Positions 1 to 11,143 of a stretch of DNA of 64,000 bases are shown piece after piece. The position numbers and the translations under genes were made by a program. Positions within the stretch are counted from its first letter, which is position 1. Each line of letters starts with the position of its first letter. The DNA is taken from positions 43,443,136 through 43,507,135 of the forward strand of contig CM054063.1 in the NCBI GenBank assembly GCA_028641055.1. The letters are read 5' to 3'. The notes under the pieces are model-generated. The model was not told where the DNA came from and did no database searches. It saw only the letters and a list, made by a program, of their open reading frames with translations. Origin of the DNA: Alopecurus myosuroides. Its lineage: Eukaryota > Streptophyta > Magnoliopsida > Poales > Poaceae.

Positions 1-806
1 CGACGGCCGCGTTGCTAAGCTCGAACGTGGCCGTCCGAGTGAAGTCGCCGGGGCCTCCCAGGTAGCATATTGGGTGGGAGCGTTCTTGCAGAGGCAGCAC
101 GCGATTCTTGATCCAGCAGGCGAATGGATCGTCGCTCTTGAGCCCTTGACCGATTAGGTAGGCGAGCCGCTCCTCCATCTTCATTGTGTTGCGGTCGTTG
201 GAGGGCTTCGTCTTCCAATTCTGCCCGGATGGAGCTCGGTTGCTCCAAGCAGGCAGATTGATGCGGTCAGTTACCTTTCCCCCCCTCCGTGGCGGGGATG
301 TTCTTCACGTAGAGGAAGGATTTTTGCCACATACGGACTGAATCCAAGCCCTTGATGCGAGGGTGGTTGGTTCCCGTCCGCTGCACCATCATGGCGCTGC
401 CGGTGTCGGTTACCCGGCTGCCAGCGGCCGCGCCGTCCTTCTTCCCTTTGCTCTGTTGGCGGAGGTGGAAGTACTTCAACCAGGTGTCCGTCGTGGGGCG
501 GACACCGAGGAAGGCCTCGCACACCACGGTGTGGTAGGCAAGGAAGACGACAGCATTCGGAGGGAGGTGATGCATCTGAACACCGAAGTGATCCAGGAAG
601 GAGCGGAGAAAATCAGAAGCTGGCAAGCCAAATGCTCGCATGAAGTGCGCAAGGAAAACGACGTGCTCGCCCTCCCGCGGGGCCGGAACGATTTCGCCGT
701 CGGACGGCCGGCACTGAACACCAGGAGGAACCCTCTGGGTGTTCACGAGCCAGGAACAGTCGTCGACGGTGACATCAGAACCAGCCCAGCCGGCGCGAGC
801 GGCCAT
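1..806 (-). pseudogene. Antisense extra gene of Tat element, Transposase_28-like, frameshifted
   Basis: The minus-strand frame begins at an ATG in excellent context (GCCATGGCC, 806). It encodes a conserved block, roughly residues 40-130, with FLAHFMRAFGLP, LDHFGVQMHHLPPN and CEAFLGVRP, followed by MWQKSFLYVKN. This pattern matches the plant 'putative gypsy type transposon' family (Pfam Transposase_28), whose biochemical role is unknown. The frame stops at 267. The next frame carries on with family-like sequence (DRINLPAW, then PFACWIKNRVLPLQER), so the gene is shifted by one base. The shift coincides with a run of seven C (279-285). A TATA box lies 170 bp upstream of the ATG. The left end is cut by the window. 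Start choice and family are fairly secure; function is not known. Confidence 0.7.
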
Positions 807-974
807 GGCAACGAGTGAGAAAGTGGCGGAAAGTTGGAAGAACCGGGTGGAGAGAATGAATCCGCGGCGGCGCAAAGAGTTGCGCGGCGGCGGAGAGCTC
901 GGCGGCGGAGAAGAAACAGAGAGGCGAAAGAGGAAAAGTACGGAGGAAGGAGAAAAGGAAGTTACCGATGGGGG

Positions 975-982
975 TATTTATA
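975..982 (-). promoter_or_regulatory. TATA box of the antisense gene
   Basis: The minus strand reads GATATAAATACCCC here, a near-consensus plant TATA box, about 170 bp upstream of the ATG at 806. The same position relative to the antisense gene has TATAAATA in the second Tat element (22721-22728), which supports a real promoter rather than chance. Confidence 0.55.
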
Positions 983-1510
983 TCCTCTCCCCGGATTACC
1001 GTTACCATCGGGGTAGTGGGATCGATCGTGGCCATAACTCTCGTGTGGTGGGGTCTGTGGCCGGTTAGAAACGCACACAACCGCGGAACGCGCGCGTAAC
1101 GGCCGCAATTGATCCCACGACCAGATCGTGGCCTATTATTACGCTTGATGGGACATGACGAGCTGGTGGGCCCACTCCGTGAAAACTGGGCGCGTGGCAC
1201 GTCGTGTCCTGGGCAACGAGACGACGGGGGCGCGGATGCTTGACACGTGTCCAGTTGCAGCACGGAAGGCTGGATTGTGCTCTGCGCTGCAGAGACTCAG
1301 TTTGAGAAAATTCTCTAAGTCTTTTTACTCGGTTGCAGAGAAGAAACCTAGCTCTATTCGGAAGAGAGGAAACTCAAGGTACTTTCCGGAGTGCTACTCG
1401 GAGGTTTTACTTGGCATCTTGAGGTTCAAGAGTGGTGTTGCAAAGATTGGTTTTAAGCTGGCAGAGCCTAGTGAACGAGTTCGCAAGACTCTACCAGCTT
1501 CGGGGACTAA

Positions 1511-2387
1511 TGTCGGGGGGTTACCCCCGAGTAGGGTAAAGGCAAGTGGTAAAGACAAAGGTCAGAAGAGAAGTTTGGTCGAGTAGCTGCCTACCCGGTA
1601 AACTGCTACCCGGTCGACTGCTACTCGGTCTTACGGAAAGATGACCAGAAGAAGAATCAATCAAGTTCTGTCCATTCGAGTAGAAGAGTTGGCCCGAGTA
1701 AAACTGGCGGGAACCTACTCGGGCCAGAAAGTCAAAGGAGCCGTTCTGACACAGGATCCCGCGTATCCTGGGTCCGTACTTGGCACTATTCGAACCACTG
1801 TTCATCTGGAGCCGGCCTGCCTGACAGTGACAGTGTGGAAGCAGGCGGTCCCAGGATAAGGGGGCCCTACTCTGTGTTTGGCACAGTGATACCAGTCTGT
1901 CCCCTTGGTTTTGCCCAACGAATTTCCGGATGCAGCCAAGATTAGGAACCAAAGCTGTCAGCGAGAACTCAGAAGAAGGACGATGTGCACACTATGTCGA
2001 CACTTGTTCATATTTGGACGTATCCGGCTGGGCACCGTGTATATAAGGTGCCCCGCCGCCTCCTGCGCGAGGCACATTGGAGTCGAACACCAGAAACCCT
2101 AAGTTCTTGACCTAGTTCATCACGTAGAGAGGAGAGTGGCTACTCGGTAGCAAGAACCATTGTACTGTGGCTACTCGGTGAGACTTCAGAATACACAAAG
2201 AAAGGCAGGAGTAGGGGTTTTACCTCCTCACGAGGGCCCTGGACCTGGGTAGATCGTGTTGTTTGCAGTGCTTTGTTCTTACTTCACGCGGCTACTCGTC
2301 GCGTGATCCCTCCCCGAGCACCTCCAGCGTACTTCGTACCCACATCTTTAGCCATCCCATGGCATCTGCCGTGACACCACCACGACA
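1511..2387 (+). repeat. 3' LTR of the first gypsy element
   Basis: The LTR runs from TGTCGGGGGG, just after the polypurine-type GGGGACTAA, to CACGACA, the same terminal motif as in the second Tat element. It is 877 bp long. A TATA box (TATATAAGG) lies at about 2037-2046. The pentamer-like word CTACTCGG recurs many times. The small frames inside it are not convincing genes. Confidence 0.75.
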
Positions 2388-2650
2388 AGATGGCATATCT
2401 GTGGCTACAATGTTTTGTACATTAAACTCGATTGCTCAGAATTTCATACACTTGCTTATATTTGCATGCTTTTTTTTCGAGAGAAAGGATTATAATTTTA
2501 CCTACAATTTTTAGGATTCACTAGCTACGGTCAACATGCGTGGAACTCGCAGTGGAACAAATGAAAATAATAAAAGGTAATCAGTACCATCATATGTAAA
2601 CATTATTATGCCTAATTTTATTCTTAGAATAATATAATTTAGAGTATTAA

Positions 2651-2676
2651 CTAGATAGATACCCACATGGGTATAA
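2651..2676 (-). other. Helitron-type 3' terminus (minus strand)
   Basis: On the minus strand, a perfect short palindrome (ACCCATGTGGGT) is followed by ATCTAT and then CTAG next to a T. A hairpin a few bases before CTRR, with insertion next to T, is the standard Helitron 3' end. The body would extend rightward from here. I could not identify the 5' TC end, and no Rep/helicase coding is visible. Confidence 0.5.
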
Positions 2677-3988
2677 AATAATCGGCATGTAATAATTTAT
2701 GTGATATAGGCAAGGGTGCATTCGAGGGTATATGCTATTTCTGTGATTGAGTACAAAAAAAAGAATATTCGACTGCCATTAGACTAACATGCTCACAAAA
2801 CACCCGGAGAAGTTATGAAATTTTAAACTAATAAAGTCACGACATTAGTGGCACTCCAAACATTATTGCTATGATTGAGTACACATAAATGGAAAATTTA
2901 TTCGACTGCCATCAGACCAACGGTCTCATAAAACACATGCGGAATTTGTAGGCGCGTAATTTTTAAAATTATGAATTCACAACATTAGTCGCACTATTGA
3001 TAGGAACGTCCCTCACGCTAAGAAAATTGACGGTTTAACAATACACACGTGGCTGAGTCAACACATAGTCTTATAAGGACGAGATCTCGAATATTCCGAC
3101 TTAATGAGACATAAAGTGAATAAACTTTATTGATGAAGATACAACATTAGTCGAAGAAAGTCGATGGGAAAATTTGTCACACTAAAACTTACTTTGGGCT
3201 ATTGATACCCACGATGCATCAATACTATTTTAATCCGAGGACGTGAAAAGCATACACGTAATTCTTAATTCTTATGAATTGGTTTGGCTAACATTGCCTG
3301 ATTTCCATGGTAGACATATTTGGACTATTGTATGTGTCTTTATCACATGTAACAAATCAACATAATAGCACATGACATTCCAAATTCATAGTATAATTGA
3401 AGAATGATAAAGATTTTGAACTATGCTATCCAAGCCGCATAGTAATTTTGAATTACACATAAAATAAATGTTACATTGTGTATCGAACCGCTGGATGAAG
3501 ACCATGATTAATAAAGAGTTTAGAAAATTTGAAGTCATATTTATCAAACTTTGAATATTGATGTAGAAACAACTTAAGGACAAAGCCTACAAGAAAATAA
3601 ATTATCTTTTAGCCGTTGCACATGGTAACATGAAATGAGTGAACAAGAGTATGAAACATCATAGCAATATAATTCTCACTGTTTACTGTGACCTAAATTT
3701 AAAGGAGGATAGACCTTTTTATCATACAACATTTTTTCCAAAGAGAACTAACCTCACGTAGTAAAACATGTAAGAAGACCCGATATCAATTCCATGGTTA
3801 TTTCAACATATGACATGGTAATCATTTTCCCACAAAATTCAGTACTCAAATACGTGATATTTTGTTTACCAAAAAATTTGTGATAGTTGTACAATAATTT
3901 TGTTCATTGTCACATGATGGTAGATAGTGTGATGTCAATGAAAATATCTTTATATTTTTTGAACACCTTCAACCAACTATATATGATA
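2677..3988. other. AT-rich region without a recognised gene
   Basis: This stretch has no frame worth calling. It lies between two Helitron-type termini of opposite orientation and may be the remains of non-autonomous Helitrons. It contains a diverged direct repeat at 2728-3000. No TIRs, LTRs or RNA genes were seen. Confidence 0.4.
2728..3000 (+). repeat. Two diverged direct repeats, about 135 bp each
   Basis: Copy one (about 2728-2868) and copy two (about 2869-3000) share the ordered landmarks GATTGAGTACA, ATTCGACTGCCAT, AGAC-AAC, ACAACATTAGT-type and GCACT. They differ by many substitutions and small indels, so the duplication is old. Confidence 0.6.
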
Positions 3989-4018
3989 CCCTCGCATTTG
4001 CGAGGGCCACCGTGCTAG
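3989..4018 (+). other. Helitron-type 3' terminus (plus strand)
   Basis: A hairpin CCCTCGCATTTGCGAGGG (3989-4006) is followed by CCACCGTG and CTAG (4015-4018), then T. This is a textbook Helitron end. The sequence immediately to the right is half of a Stowaway MITE, which suggests the Helitron inserted into that MITE. Confidence 0.6.
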
Positions 4019-4112
4019 TTTATCTAATTATAGATGTATCTAGACATGTTTTAGTGTACAAATATATCTACATTTGGACAAATAGAAGTTAAACATTTTG
4101 TAACGGAGGGAG
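4019..4112. mobile_element. Half of a Stowaway (Tc1/mariner) MITE
   Basis: The stretch ends ACGGAGGGAG followed by TA, the right TIR and TA target dinucleotide of grass Stowaway elements. The internal words (GATGTATCTAGACATGTTTTAGTGT) are typical of that group. The left TIR is missing because the Helitron terminus at 4018 abuts it. Confidence 0.6.
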
Positions 4113-4307
4113 TACATGTTAACTTTTGGACAAGTCTTTCAAACTAAGCTTTTCAACTATATATAGCAGAACACCGTATTCTATTATTGTGATTGCTATG
4201 CATCAATCGCCATATAAAAATCCTGTTTTGATAACCCCATAATAAAAGCGACATGCCCCATTGACATACATATTGTGCTGAAAATTTAAATGTCAATAGG
4301 AAAGAAC

Positions 4308-4337
4308 AGCGCGGCAAAGCGCGCTAGGTCCATCTAG
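4308..4337 (+). other. Second Helitron-type 3' terminus (plus strand)
   Basis: A GC-rich hairpin (AGCGCG, loop, CGCGCT; 4308-4325) is followed by AGGTCCAT, CTAG (4334-4337) and T. Its terminal sequence differs from the one at 4018, so it marks a separate, probably older or nested, Helitron. Its 5' end was not found. Confidence 0.55.
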
Positions 4338-4549
4338 TAGAGTGCTATATGGCAAGATGGATTGAATTTCTGTTTGCATTTTCAGTTCCAGTTACAAGCA
4401 TGTAACACTTGCTTAACCGGTTAATCAGCTGATTCTATTTTAATTTGTGGTATCTTCAGTTCCAGTGTATATGTCGATATAAATAAATTACTCATACTTA
4501 ACTAGTTGTCAGATGTTAACGAGCCAGATGCTAACTTCAGGCTAACTTC

Positions 4550-4557
4550 TATAAATA
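4550..4557 (+). promoter_or_regulatory. TATA box upstream of GC-rich leader
   Basis: TCTATAAATAGAC is a strong plant TATA match on the plus strand. About 200-550 bp downstream the sequence changes to a pyrimidine-rich and then GC-rich leader (4740-5600), as in a transcribed 5' region. No long protein follows: the first ATG with good context (4807) opens a frame of only 20 codons. Confidence 0.4.
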
Positions 4558-6240
4558 GACGTTTGTTACCTAATTTCCACGATTTCACTTTCATCATTTC
4601 GCAACTGTCGCTATGTTGCTGGAACATATGCACTTACACTGATGAAAAAAAACACATTATCCGGTTAAAAATAATCAACTGTTATGCTTTTACTGTCCGA
4701 ACTCACATTTGTATTTTTTTTAATTCCTCTCACTTCCTCACTCTCTTTCTCTTAGTCACCTTTTCTCTTCTGTCTCATTTTCCCCCACCGAGTTCCGTTC
4801 CCCACCATGGAGAATCCCATGGCCACATCTCCCCCATGGATCTCCTCCTCCACACATGGCCGCCTTTAGCAGTTCCTCCTTCACCCCGGCCTGCCTCCTC
4901 TGCAGTATCAACCCTACTCCACCCCTGCAACCATGCGCGGCCCCTCCGCTGCCTAGCCATGGCTTCACTGTTGCAAGGCCATGGCCGGCGCATCCCCGCC
5001 AGGGGTTTGATTCCGGGGACCTCTCCCGCTTAGTTGCTCGCTGCTTAGACTCGGCGGGCTGGCCTTCGACGCCACCACCCCCCTCTCCATAGCCTCGTCC
5101 CACTGAGGCGGCGCCCGGAGCGCCGGCGGCCGCGACGACCAGGTGGAGGAGCTAGAGCTGGGATGAGGCGCGCACGGCAGCCCTCGACGCCGCTATCTCA
5201 CTGCCGCGTACAAAGCAGTGGTACGCAGCGGGAGGATGTGGTGCGGGCGAGCCCTGTTTCGCCGGAGGCCGCGACAACAAGCCGAAGAACCGGTTGGCCG
5301 CGCCTCCCTCACGCTCGGAGCACCGGTGGCCGCGACGACCAGGTGGAGGAGCTACAGTTAGGAGGAGGTGTGCACGTCCACCTGGACGCCGCCTTCTCAC
5401 TGCTTCGTACAGAGCAATGGTACGCAGCGGGAGGATGTGGTGCGGGTGAGCCCTGTTTCGCCGGAGGCTGCGACGACAAGCCCAAGCAGGAGAACCAGCG
5501 ACTGCGACGACCAGGTGGAGGAGCTCGCGCTGGGAGGAGGCGTGCACGCCTGTCCACCTTCTCCCCCTGCTCTTCATCTACTCACTGTGCCAATTTCATC
5601 GTTCTGAAGACTAAATTGGGTACAGTCAAATTGGGTTTTCCTCTTCGTTCTGAAGACTAAATTTTCCAAACAATTGTTTCTCTGTCCGAACACTTTATAT
5701 CATGTATATAACATCTTAGTTAGCCTGGAAGCATCATACGGCATATCTAGATTGAGGGGATTGAATGTAGCTTCCTTCTCATTGCAGTGTAATAGAATCC
5801 TTGCTTTGCTTCCTCTGTGGATTGTTAGCATCTTAGTGATCTTTGTACACGAATTTTTCTGTAGGCTAAGGTAAATTTTTTTTTTTTCATGTTTCAGTCT
5901 GATGTCAACACAGTAGAATTTGCTGCTCGAGGGCATGAGGAAGATCAAGAAGAGGTGTAGCAAGAATCACATCTAGGATAGCACCGGACCGTCCGTTTCC
6001 ACTGAGTGCTACATGGCGCTCGTGGTGAAAGGCGGTGTGCTGACAGCGGCGATCACGCAGATTGGGTATCCGGCGATGCAGCCGAGGAGGAGTTCATATC
6101 CATGTTCTGGCACCGTGTGACGGCCTGCACTGTCATCATCAGGAACACGTGCATCTTCCAGGTACCCTTAAATTACTCCGCCTCACTCACTAAGAAAGTA
6201 TTTCATTCCACTCTGATTTGGTAGTTCTGTGATTAACTTT
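4558..6240 (+). other. Leader-like transcription unit without a long ORF
   Basis: A pyrimidine-rich stretch, a GC-rich block with tandem repeats and a late exon-like segment (about 6020-6158, ending CTTCCAG before GTACCC) suggest a plus-strand transcript driven by the TATA box at 4550. I do not recognise a product. It could be the 5' part of a gene captured or carried by a transposon. Gene status is uncertain. Confidence 0.3.
5123..5575 (+). repeat. GC-rich tandem repeat, about 200-bp unit
   Basis: The phrase GCGACGACCAGGTGGAGGAG starts a unit at about 5132, 5332 and 5503. The first two copies also share GGTACGCAGCGGGAGGATG, TGGTGCGGG and GAGCCCTGTTTCGCCGGAGG in the same order. The third copy is partial. 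Short frames on either strand here come from the repeat and are not called as genes. Confidence 0.7.
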
Positions 6241-6751
6241 CCGGTGGGCCACATCGACTTATCTTATGGTGAAGCAATCATAACGTTTATGCAATCAACT
6301 ACAGGACATCCCTAAATTGTGAACAGCATAATGTGCTTGATTATACTGGATACATATAGCTCTTAAGGAATTGTTTTACTCACATTATTCTGGTTGCTAA
6401 GTTGGTTACTATCACTCAATAGATTGAGTGGTGTGGCTTTGATTACCCTTTTTTAGAATTTTGAATCATTGCCTATGAAAGAAGCAGTATGACTGAACTT
6501 GATACGGAAGGATCACTACGACAATGTATTAAATGTATTGACACAATAGCTCACTCGAAGGCAAGTACCAGATTGGACACAAAGAAAAACATTGCTATTG
6601 GATTAACCTAGTTAGTTCCTGAAAGGTTTACAAACTAAATTTTAGGAGTGTGTGACAGCCTCTAGGAGCATGGAGATATTCGAGGAGCATCAGCTAGAGA
6701 TGTTGCTTCTTTGCTGGTCTTTGTTGCCTTGCAATCTTCAGGTCTTGAAAT
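6241..6751. other. No gene recognised
   Basis: This AT-rich sequence lies between the leader-like unit (plus strand) and the end of the minus-strand Ulp1-like gene. Nothing beyond short frames is visible. Confidence 0.4.
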
Positions 6752-9700
6752 TCATGTTGTTTTGGTTTTCCTGATACAGTTGATAAATTCTAGGACACCA
6801 GCAGGCATGTTATCTTCACTGTCATTCTCCTTGAATGTTAATAGTTGTCCCAAAATCTGTTTTCTGATTTCGTATCCATCCTATAAATTGATCATATTTG
6901 GTAAACGAATAAGATTAGCATCACATTTAGTAAAAAAAGTAATGATCAAATGTTTATGTTGTTAACCTTAAAAAATGGCAGGTGCACTTTTCCGTCTTCC
7001 CATGTGGACATGAAGAGGCTAACAACATATCCAGACAATTCCCTATATAATACATAAATTAGTACTCATTATCAAAATATTCAGTACATCAGATATTTGG
7101 ATACATCGTATTTCTATCTTAAAAAATGTACCTTTTGTGTCCTGAAATATCATGTACTATTTTTTGTTCCCATAGAAAAATATGCTCGTTCCATGTAGTC
7201 CCAGAGAACTCCTTTGACATGGCTTTCCGCGAGTGCTCAGCTATCCATAAAATTATGTGCATATATTTTGCGTGTGGGTTGCGTTGGTACATGGGATCAA
7301 TCGGAGTAGGGTCCAAAATGTAGACAGTTCTGCTATCTTTGTCCAGTATGAATAGAATAAAATCACGGTAGGATTGTATTGGAATAATAATCTGAAATAG
7401 GCTAGATATTAGATGTATCAGAAGTAATAATTATCGTCACACTTATAGGAAAGTTAGCTTACCGATTTGCATGATGGAACACTATACTTTGTTCCAGGCC
7501 AGCTACCAACGGAATTAGATAATTGTTCCACATCTAACTTTTTTCAGTAGCTTGGATGTCGTGAAAAATCAGTAGTCATCTACGATATTATAAATTAAAT
7601 GTTTATCAAGATGATAAAATTAATTAATATAGAATACGTAGATATAAAAAATATGTGGTGAATGTAAGAACATACCCAAAACTGCATGTCAAGACAATGT
7701 TTTGATATAAGTCCCCTTCTATTCTTTACTGTTTGGATGTCGTCAAACATAATCTTCGGAACGACCAAATTGAAACAATCACGACCCATGGGTAACTCGT
7801 CCTTTAGCATTTCTTGTAGGTTTTTTAGAGTCAAGCTAATGGGATATGGCTGCGAGCTTTGTACCCATACTTTCCTGTAAATCATTATTACAAAGAAAAT
7901 AAGATATTGTGTGTTGTCAATTTCTAAAAAAAAATTGTATGCAATAGAAAAAAAAATAATGCCTTACTCTAAAGCTTCTGTAGAAGTGATTGATTTGATG
8001 TAGCTGCAAAGTCCTCCGACTAAATCATGTAGGCTCATGGTAGAAAGAACAGATATTAGCGACTGATATTTATTTCCAACAGATAATGAGTTTGATTCTT
8101 TGGATTGATATTTATCAAATGGCATGCTCGACATTATACAATCATTTGGATCAACTGGGTTTGACTCGGTGTCTTGAATTTCAAGCATTGTAGTCGTTGT
8201 CGCTGTGTTTGTCTTCCAACATAATAGTACTGCAGCTAACTTATATCTAAAAGAAGTAATCATTTCCTGCCAGTAACCAACAAATGTTAGAATATATATA
8301 ACAGTTTAAATGGAACGAACTAAATATATCTATTATCATCAAACATAATACTTATTTACCTGTGTAATCTGCTTAGATAGTTTATCTCCGGTCCAGTATT
8401 CCATAAACTTTAACAAAAACAGTCCACAAGATGAACTACATAATTGAAAAGAAAAATGAGTACTTCCCACGAATCATAATATTTATTATATGGTTATTAT
8501 TATATATAAGCAAAATATGTACTCTATGTACCTGTCTTTCTGAAGTCCCTTGTTTAGTTGTTCTGTAATCCCATCTAGTAATGTCAAGATCTTTCCAGTT
8601 ACGAATACTCAAATTTTCTCGACTTTTAAGAATATCCAAATGATATTGTAGTCCTTGAAGCTGTAAAATGATGATACACCTAAGCAATGAATCAATCCAC
8701 AACATTTTATAAAAAATATTATAAATTGTATAGTAACTAACCGTAATAGTGAGGTCAACTCGACAGTGCTTCCAGCACAATGAGTCAAGTACTTGTATAT
8801 CGTACTTATCAACATTGATGGAAGCTAAATACCAATGCGAGTCGGTGATATTTATCGGAAGATGAATCTACAATAAAGACAATGAGTTATTTGTAGACAT
8901 GTAAAATCATGAACTTAAAGTCTACTAGATAAAACTTGACGTGTAGGGATATCGATGTTACCAGGTCATGGTTGAGATACTTTTCAACAACCTTTGTCAT
9001 AGATGTAGGTCCTTGGATTCCAATTTCACCATCTCGTTTTAAGAGTCTGATAATAAAGGGATTCTCATAATACACTTGAGGATCTTTCCTTCATACAGCC
9101 TATATATGCGATGATTACCTATAAAAAATATTTAAAAATACATTACTAATGTCCTAATGGGCATTAAATAATAAGAAACTATGTCACTGTTAGTGTTACT
9201 TACTTCATCGTCTAGCCATTTGTCTTTATCCTACAAGCACATCAAATAACGTTGTTTGACACGTATCCCATCTATCTCCACCAATATATGTTCTTTCAAA
9301 GATTCTTCTATAATATAATTAGCACAATCATCCTGGTCTGTCAATGCATAATCTGCAACAAAGTTAAATAAAATAAATCAACTATATTTTGAATATATCT
9401 TGATATAATTATATAATGAAAGAGCATGTACTGAAGTTAAAAATAATATTTTACCTCGTGGGAGGTAATCATATATAACATCATTTATTATATGTTCAGG
9501 TTCATCTGATTGCTTATCATCATCCGTGGAAATTGTTTTCTTATCACCATCTTCTGAAATTGTTTCTTCATTCATTAATTCGAAATTTTCATCCGTGAAA
9601 ACTGTTTTCTTATCACCATCTTCTGAAATTGTTTCTTCATTCAGCAATTCGAAATTTGGAGTTGACATTGACATGGTTGGCAATGGAGGAGGTTGATTAT

Positions 9701-9866
9701 CTGAGTCTGGACAAATTGATTCTGAACATCCAGAAACCAGGGATGATGCCGAGATGGTAGGTGATGGCAGTGTATCATCGAAAGCACTTGATTCCAAATA
9801 TTTTGCTTTTTTAAATGGTTGGTTATCAAAATCATCAATAGTGGTTGTTTCAACGTTGTGATCCAT
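6752..9866 (-). pseudogene. Decayed 12-exon gene with two tandem Ulp1/C48-like domains
   Basis: Exons on the minus strand, all with GT-AG borders: 9866-9455, 9352-9204, 9118-8962, 8867-8742, 8660-8532, 8435-8360, 8266-7968, 7874-7676, 7579-7463, 7391-7132, 7042-6967 and 6880-6752. With two one-base shifts allowed for, the phases close into about 708 codons ending in TGA. Domain one has WLDDEVI, the catalytic His in DSHWYLA, Asp in VLDSL and Cys in SSCGLF, the Ulp1 (SUMO-protease) triad. Domain two keeps VEQLSNS-GSWPGT, YILDPTP and WNEHIFLW. It reads SYRDFILF where the His is expected and RELSG where the Cys is expected, so it looks inactive. Damage: TAG in exon 2, an extra A in exon 3, a one-base shift at the start of exon 6 and TGA in exon 9. 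Such genes are common in grass transposons, and its host element is unclear. Confidence 0.7.
9527..9658 (-). repeat. 66-bp tandem duplication inside exon 1
   Basis: Two adjacent copies encode near-identical 22-residue acidic blocks (NEETISEDGDKKT in each). The duplication keeps the frame, so exon 1 of the Ulp1-like gene grew by an in-frame repeat. Confidence 0.8.
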
Positions 9867-10615
9867 TTTCTGCACTCACAAGCAAATATAAAAGTTAGGC
9901 AAATATAATAATTCGGAAACAAACGCATGAAGTGGAGATGGAAAACCAAATCTAGAGCAGCTCAATAGGAGCTATTGCGTTAACTCTCAGCCTAACTATC
10001 ATGATAATTAGCTCTCTACAAAGCAATATAGTGGCTGCCATTTCTTCTAATTAAGCTGGTATCATAATTGCATGTAAAAGTTGTGTTTTACAACTGTCAG
10101 TCAGAAGTTTGAGACTGCATGCATCAATTATCTGCTTCTAGTGAGAAGTCCTGAACCTTCTCATGTGGTTCAGTTGTAGCTCTAACCAATAGTGATAAAT
10201 ACACAAGTAAGCATGATATATAATTGCATGACAACACTACAGCAGTTCTAACTCACATGATAAGTGTTTTAGGATAATTTCGGAGATGAACAGTGGAGAT
10301 AGGGCAGTCGTTTCAGGTGATGCAAGATTGCTAATTTGCAGCTATTGTTACAGGAAAGCGTTGGGACAACTAACAAATCGTTTTCTATCTGGTTGATCAC
10401 AACCATCGTGTAAAGATTACTTCCCTCGTCATCCTGCTATGTATGATTCCCAAGTTGGCTGGCATGGAATTGTCTTATGGTGACAGGCGGGGAAGAGGGA
10501 GAGTACTAATATCTAGTTCATGTTTATTGCTCATAAGACCACAAAAAACCACTAGCAATGACAAGTAATGTTTTCTGATGGCAGGATGGTTCACTGGAGG
10601 ATCTTGTACCTAAGT
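9867..10615. other. Upstream flank of the Ulp1-like gene, no gene recognised
   Basis: A possible acceptor (GAGTGCAG) just before the ATG at 9866 suggests a 5' UTR intron. The rest is AT-rich and featureless up to the LTR at 10616. Confidence 0.35.
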
Positions 10616-11079
10616 TGATGGAGGGATGATAACCCGGTAGGCCAATGCCAAGGTGTAACTCGGCCTAAAGGGAACCGTGCAAGACCCGGCTCAAGGAAAA
10701 GGAGTTTTTAGAAGGCCCAAGAGTGTAGGCCTCGTAACCCGGATTGTGGGTTGCGATAAGGAAATTTAGGGTTTTGTATGTGGTGACTGGGTAGGACTCC
10801 GAGTATGCCTTGGATAGTAAGCCAGGGGGCCGGGTAAGATATAAACCGGCTCCTAGGGTTAGATTAGCACGAGCTTTTTACCAGTTATTCGAGTATCCCC
10901 TGTAATACGAGAGCTGAGATTGTAACCCTAGATCGGAGACTTGGCCACTTGATTGCTAGAGCTACTAGATCGATTGATAACATGGTTTCCCTTGAGCTAA
11001 ACCCTCTCCCAAACACCAGAGTCGAATTGGCCCAAGATAAGTTACCGCCGGTAACGTCTGCCGTGATTATCCTACGAAA
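10616..11079 (+). repeat. 5' LTR
   Basis: It starts TGATGGAGGG and ends ACGAAA, whereas the 3' copy ends ACGACA, so the terminal CA has mutated to AA here. A TATA-like ATATAAACC lies at about 10841. CCGG-rich words (ACCCGG, CCGGCT) are frequent and also mark the internal region. Confidence 0.9.
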
Positions 11080-11081
11080 GT

Positions 11082-11100
11082 TGGCGCCCACCGTGGGGCC
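11082..11100 (+). other. Primer-binding site
   Basis: Two bases after the LTR the sequence reads TGGCGCCCACCGTGGGGCC. It begins TGG, as expected for a tRNA 3' CCA end, and is the form seen in many plant gypsy elements. I do not assign the tRNA with certainty. Confidence 0.75.
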
Positions 11101-11143
11101 TACGTCCAAGGGTGTTTACATCACGGGAGAAGCTCGGGAGAGC

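Larger units (their letters stand above)
1..2387 (+). mobile_element. Ty3/gypsy (Tat-type) retrotransposon, 3' part
   Basis: Only the 3' end of this element lies in the window. From left to right it holds an antisense extra gene, a non-coding stretch, a purine-rich tract with GGGGACTAA and a 3' LTR that starts TGTCGGGG and ends CACGACA. Tat-lineage plant elements are known to carry an additional antisense gene between pol and the 3' LTR, and this arrangement fits. The more complete element at 10616-23581 has the same layout but different LTR sequence, so the two are related families rather than copies. The 5' LTR, gag and pol would lie left of position 1, so no TSD pair can be checked; the five bases after the LTR are AGATG. 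Confidence 0.75.

Noticed and set aside
1155..2514. Several plus- and minus-strand frames in the first LTR
   Set aside because: They have no recognisable domains and fall within LTR or its flank.
4756..5103. Minus-strand frame of 115 codons in the GC-rich leader
   Set aside because: It is low-complexity, made by GC-rich repeats, has no family resemblance and lies opposite a TATA-led leader.
5211..5235. AAGCAGTGGTACGCAG resembles a cDNA-library adaptor
   Set aside because: The match to the adaptor is incomplete, and a diverged copy occurs at the equivalent place in the next tandem unit (5411), so it is genomic repeat sequence.
7966..7968. Stop codon at the end of the first Ulp1 domain as a true gene end
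   Set aside because: A consensus donor (AGA/GTAAGG) overlaps it, and the next exon continues in phase with further family sequence, so one gene is more likely.
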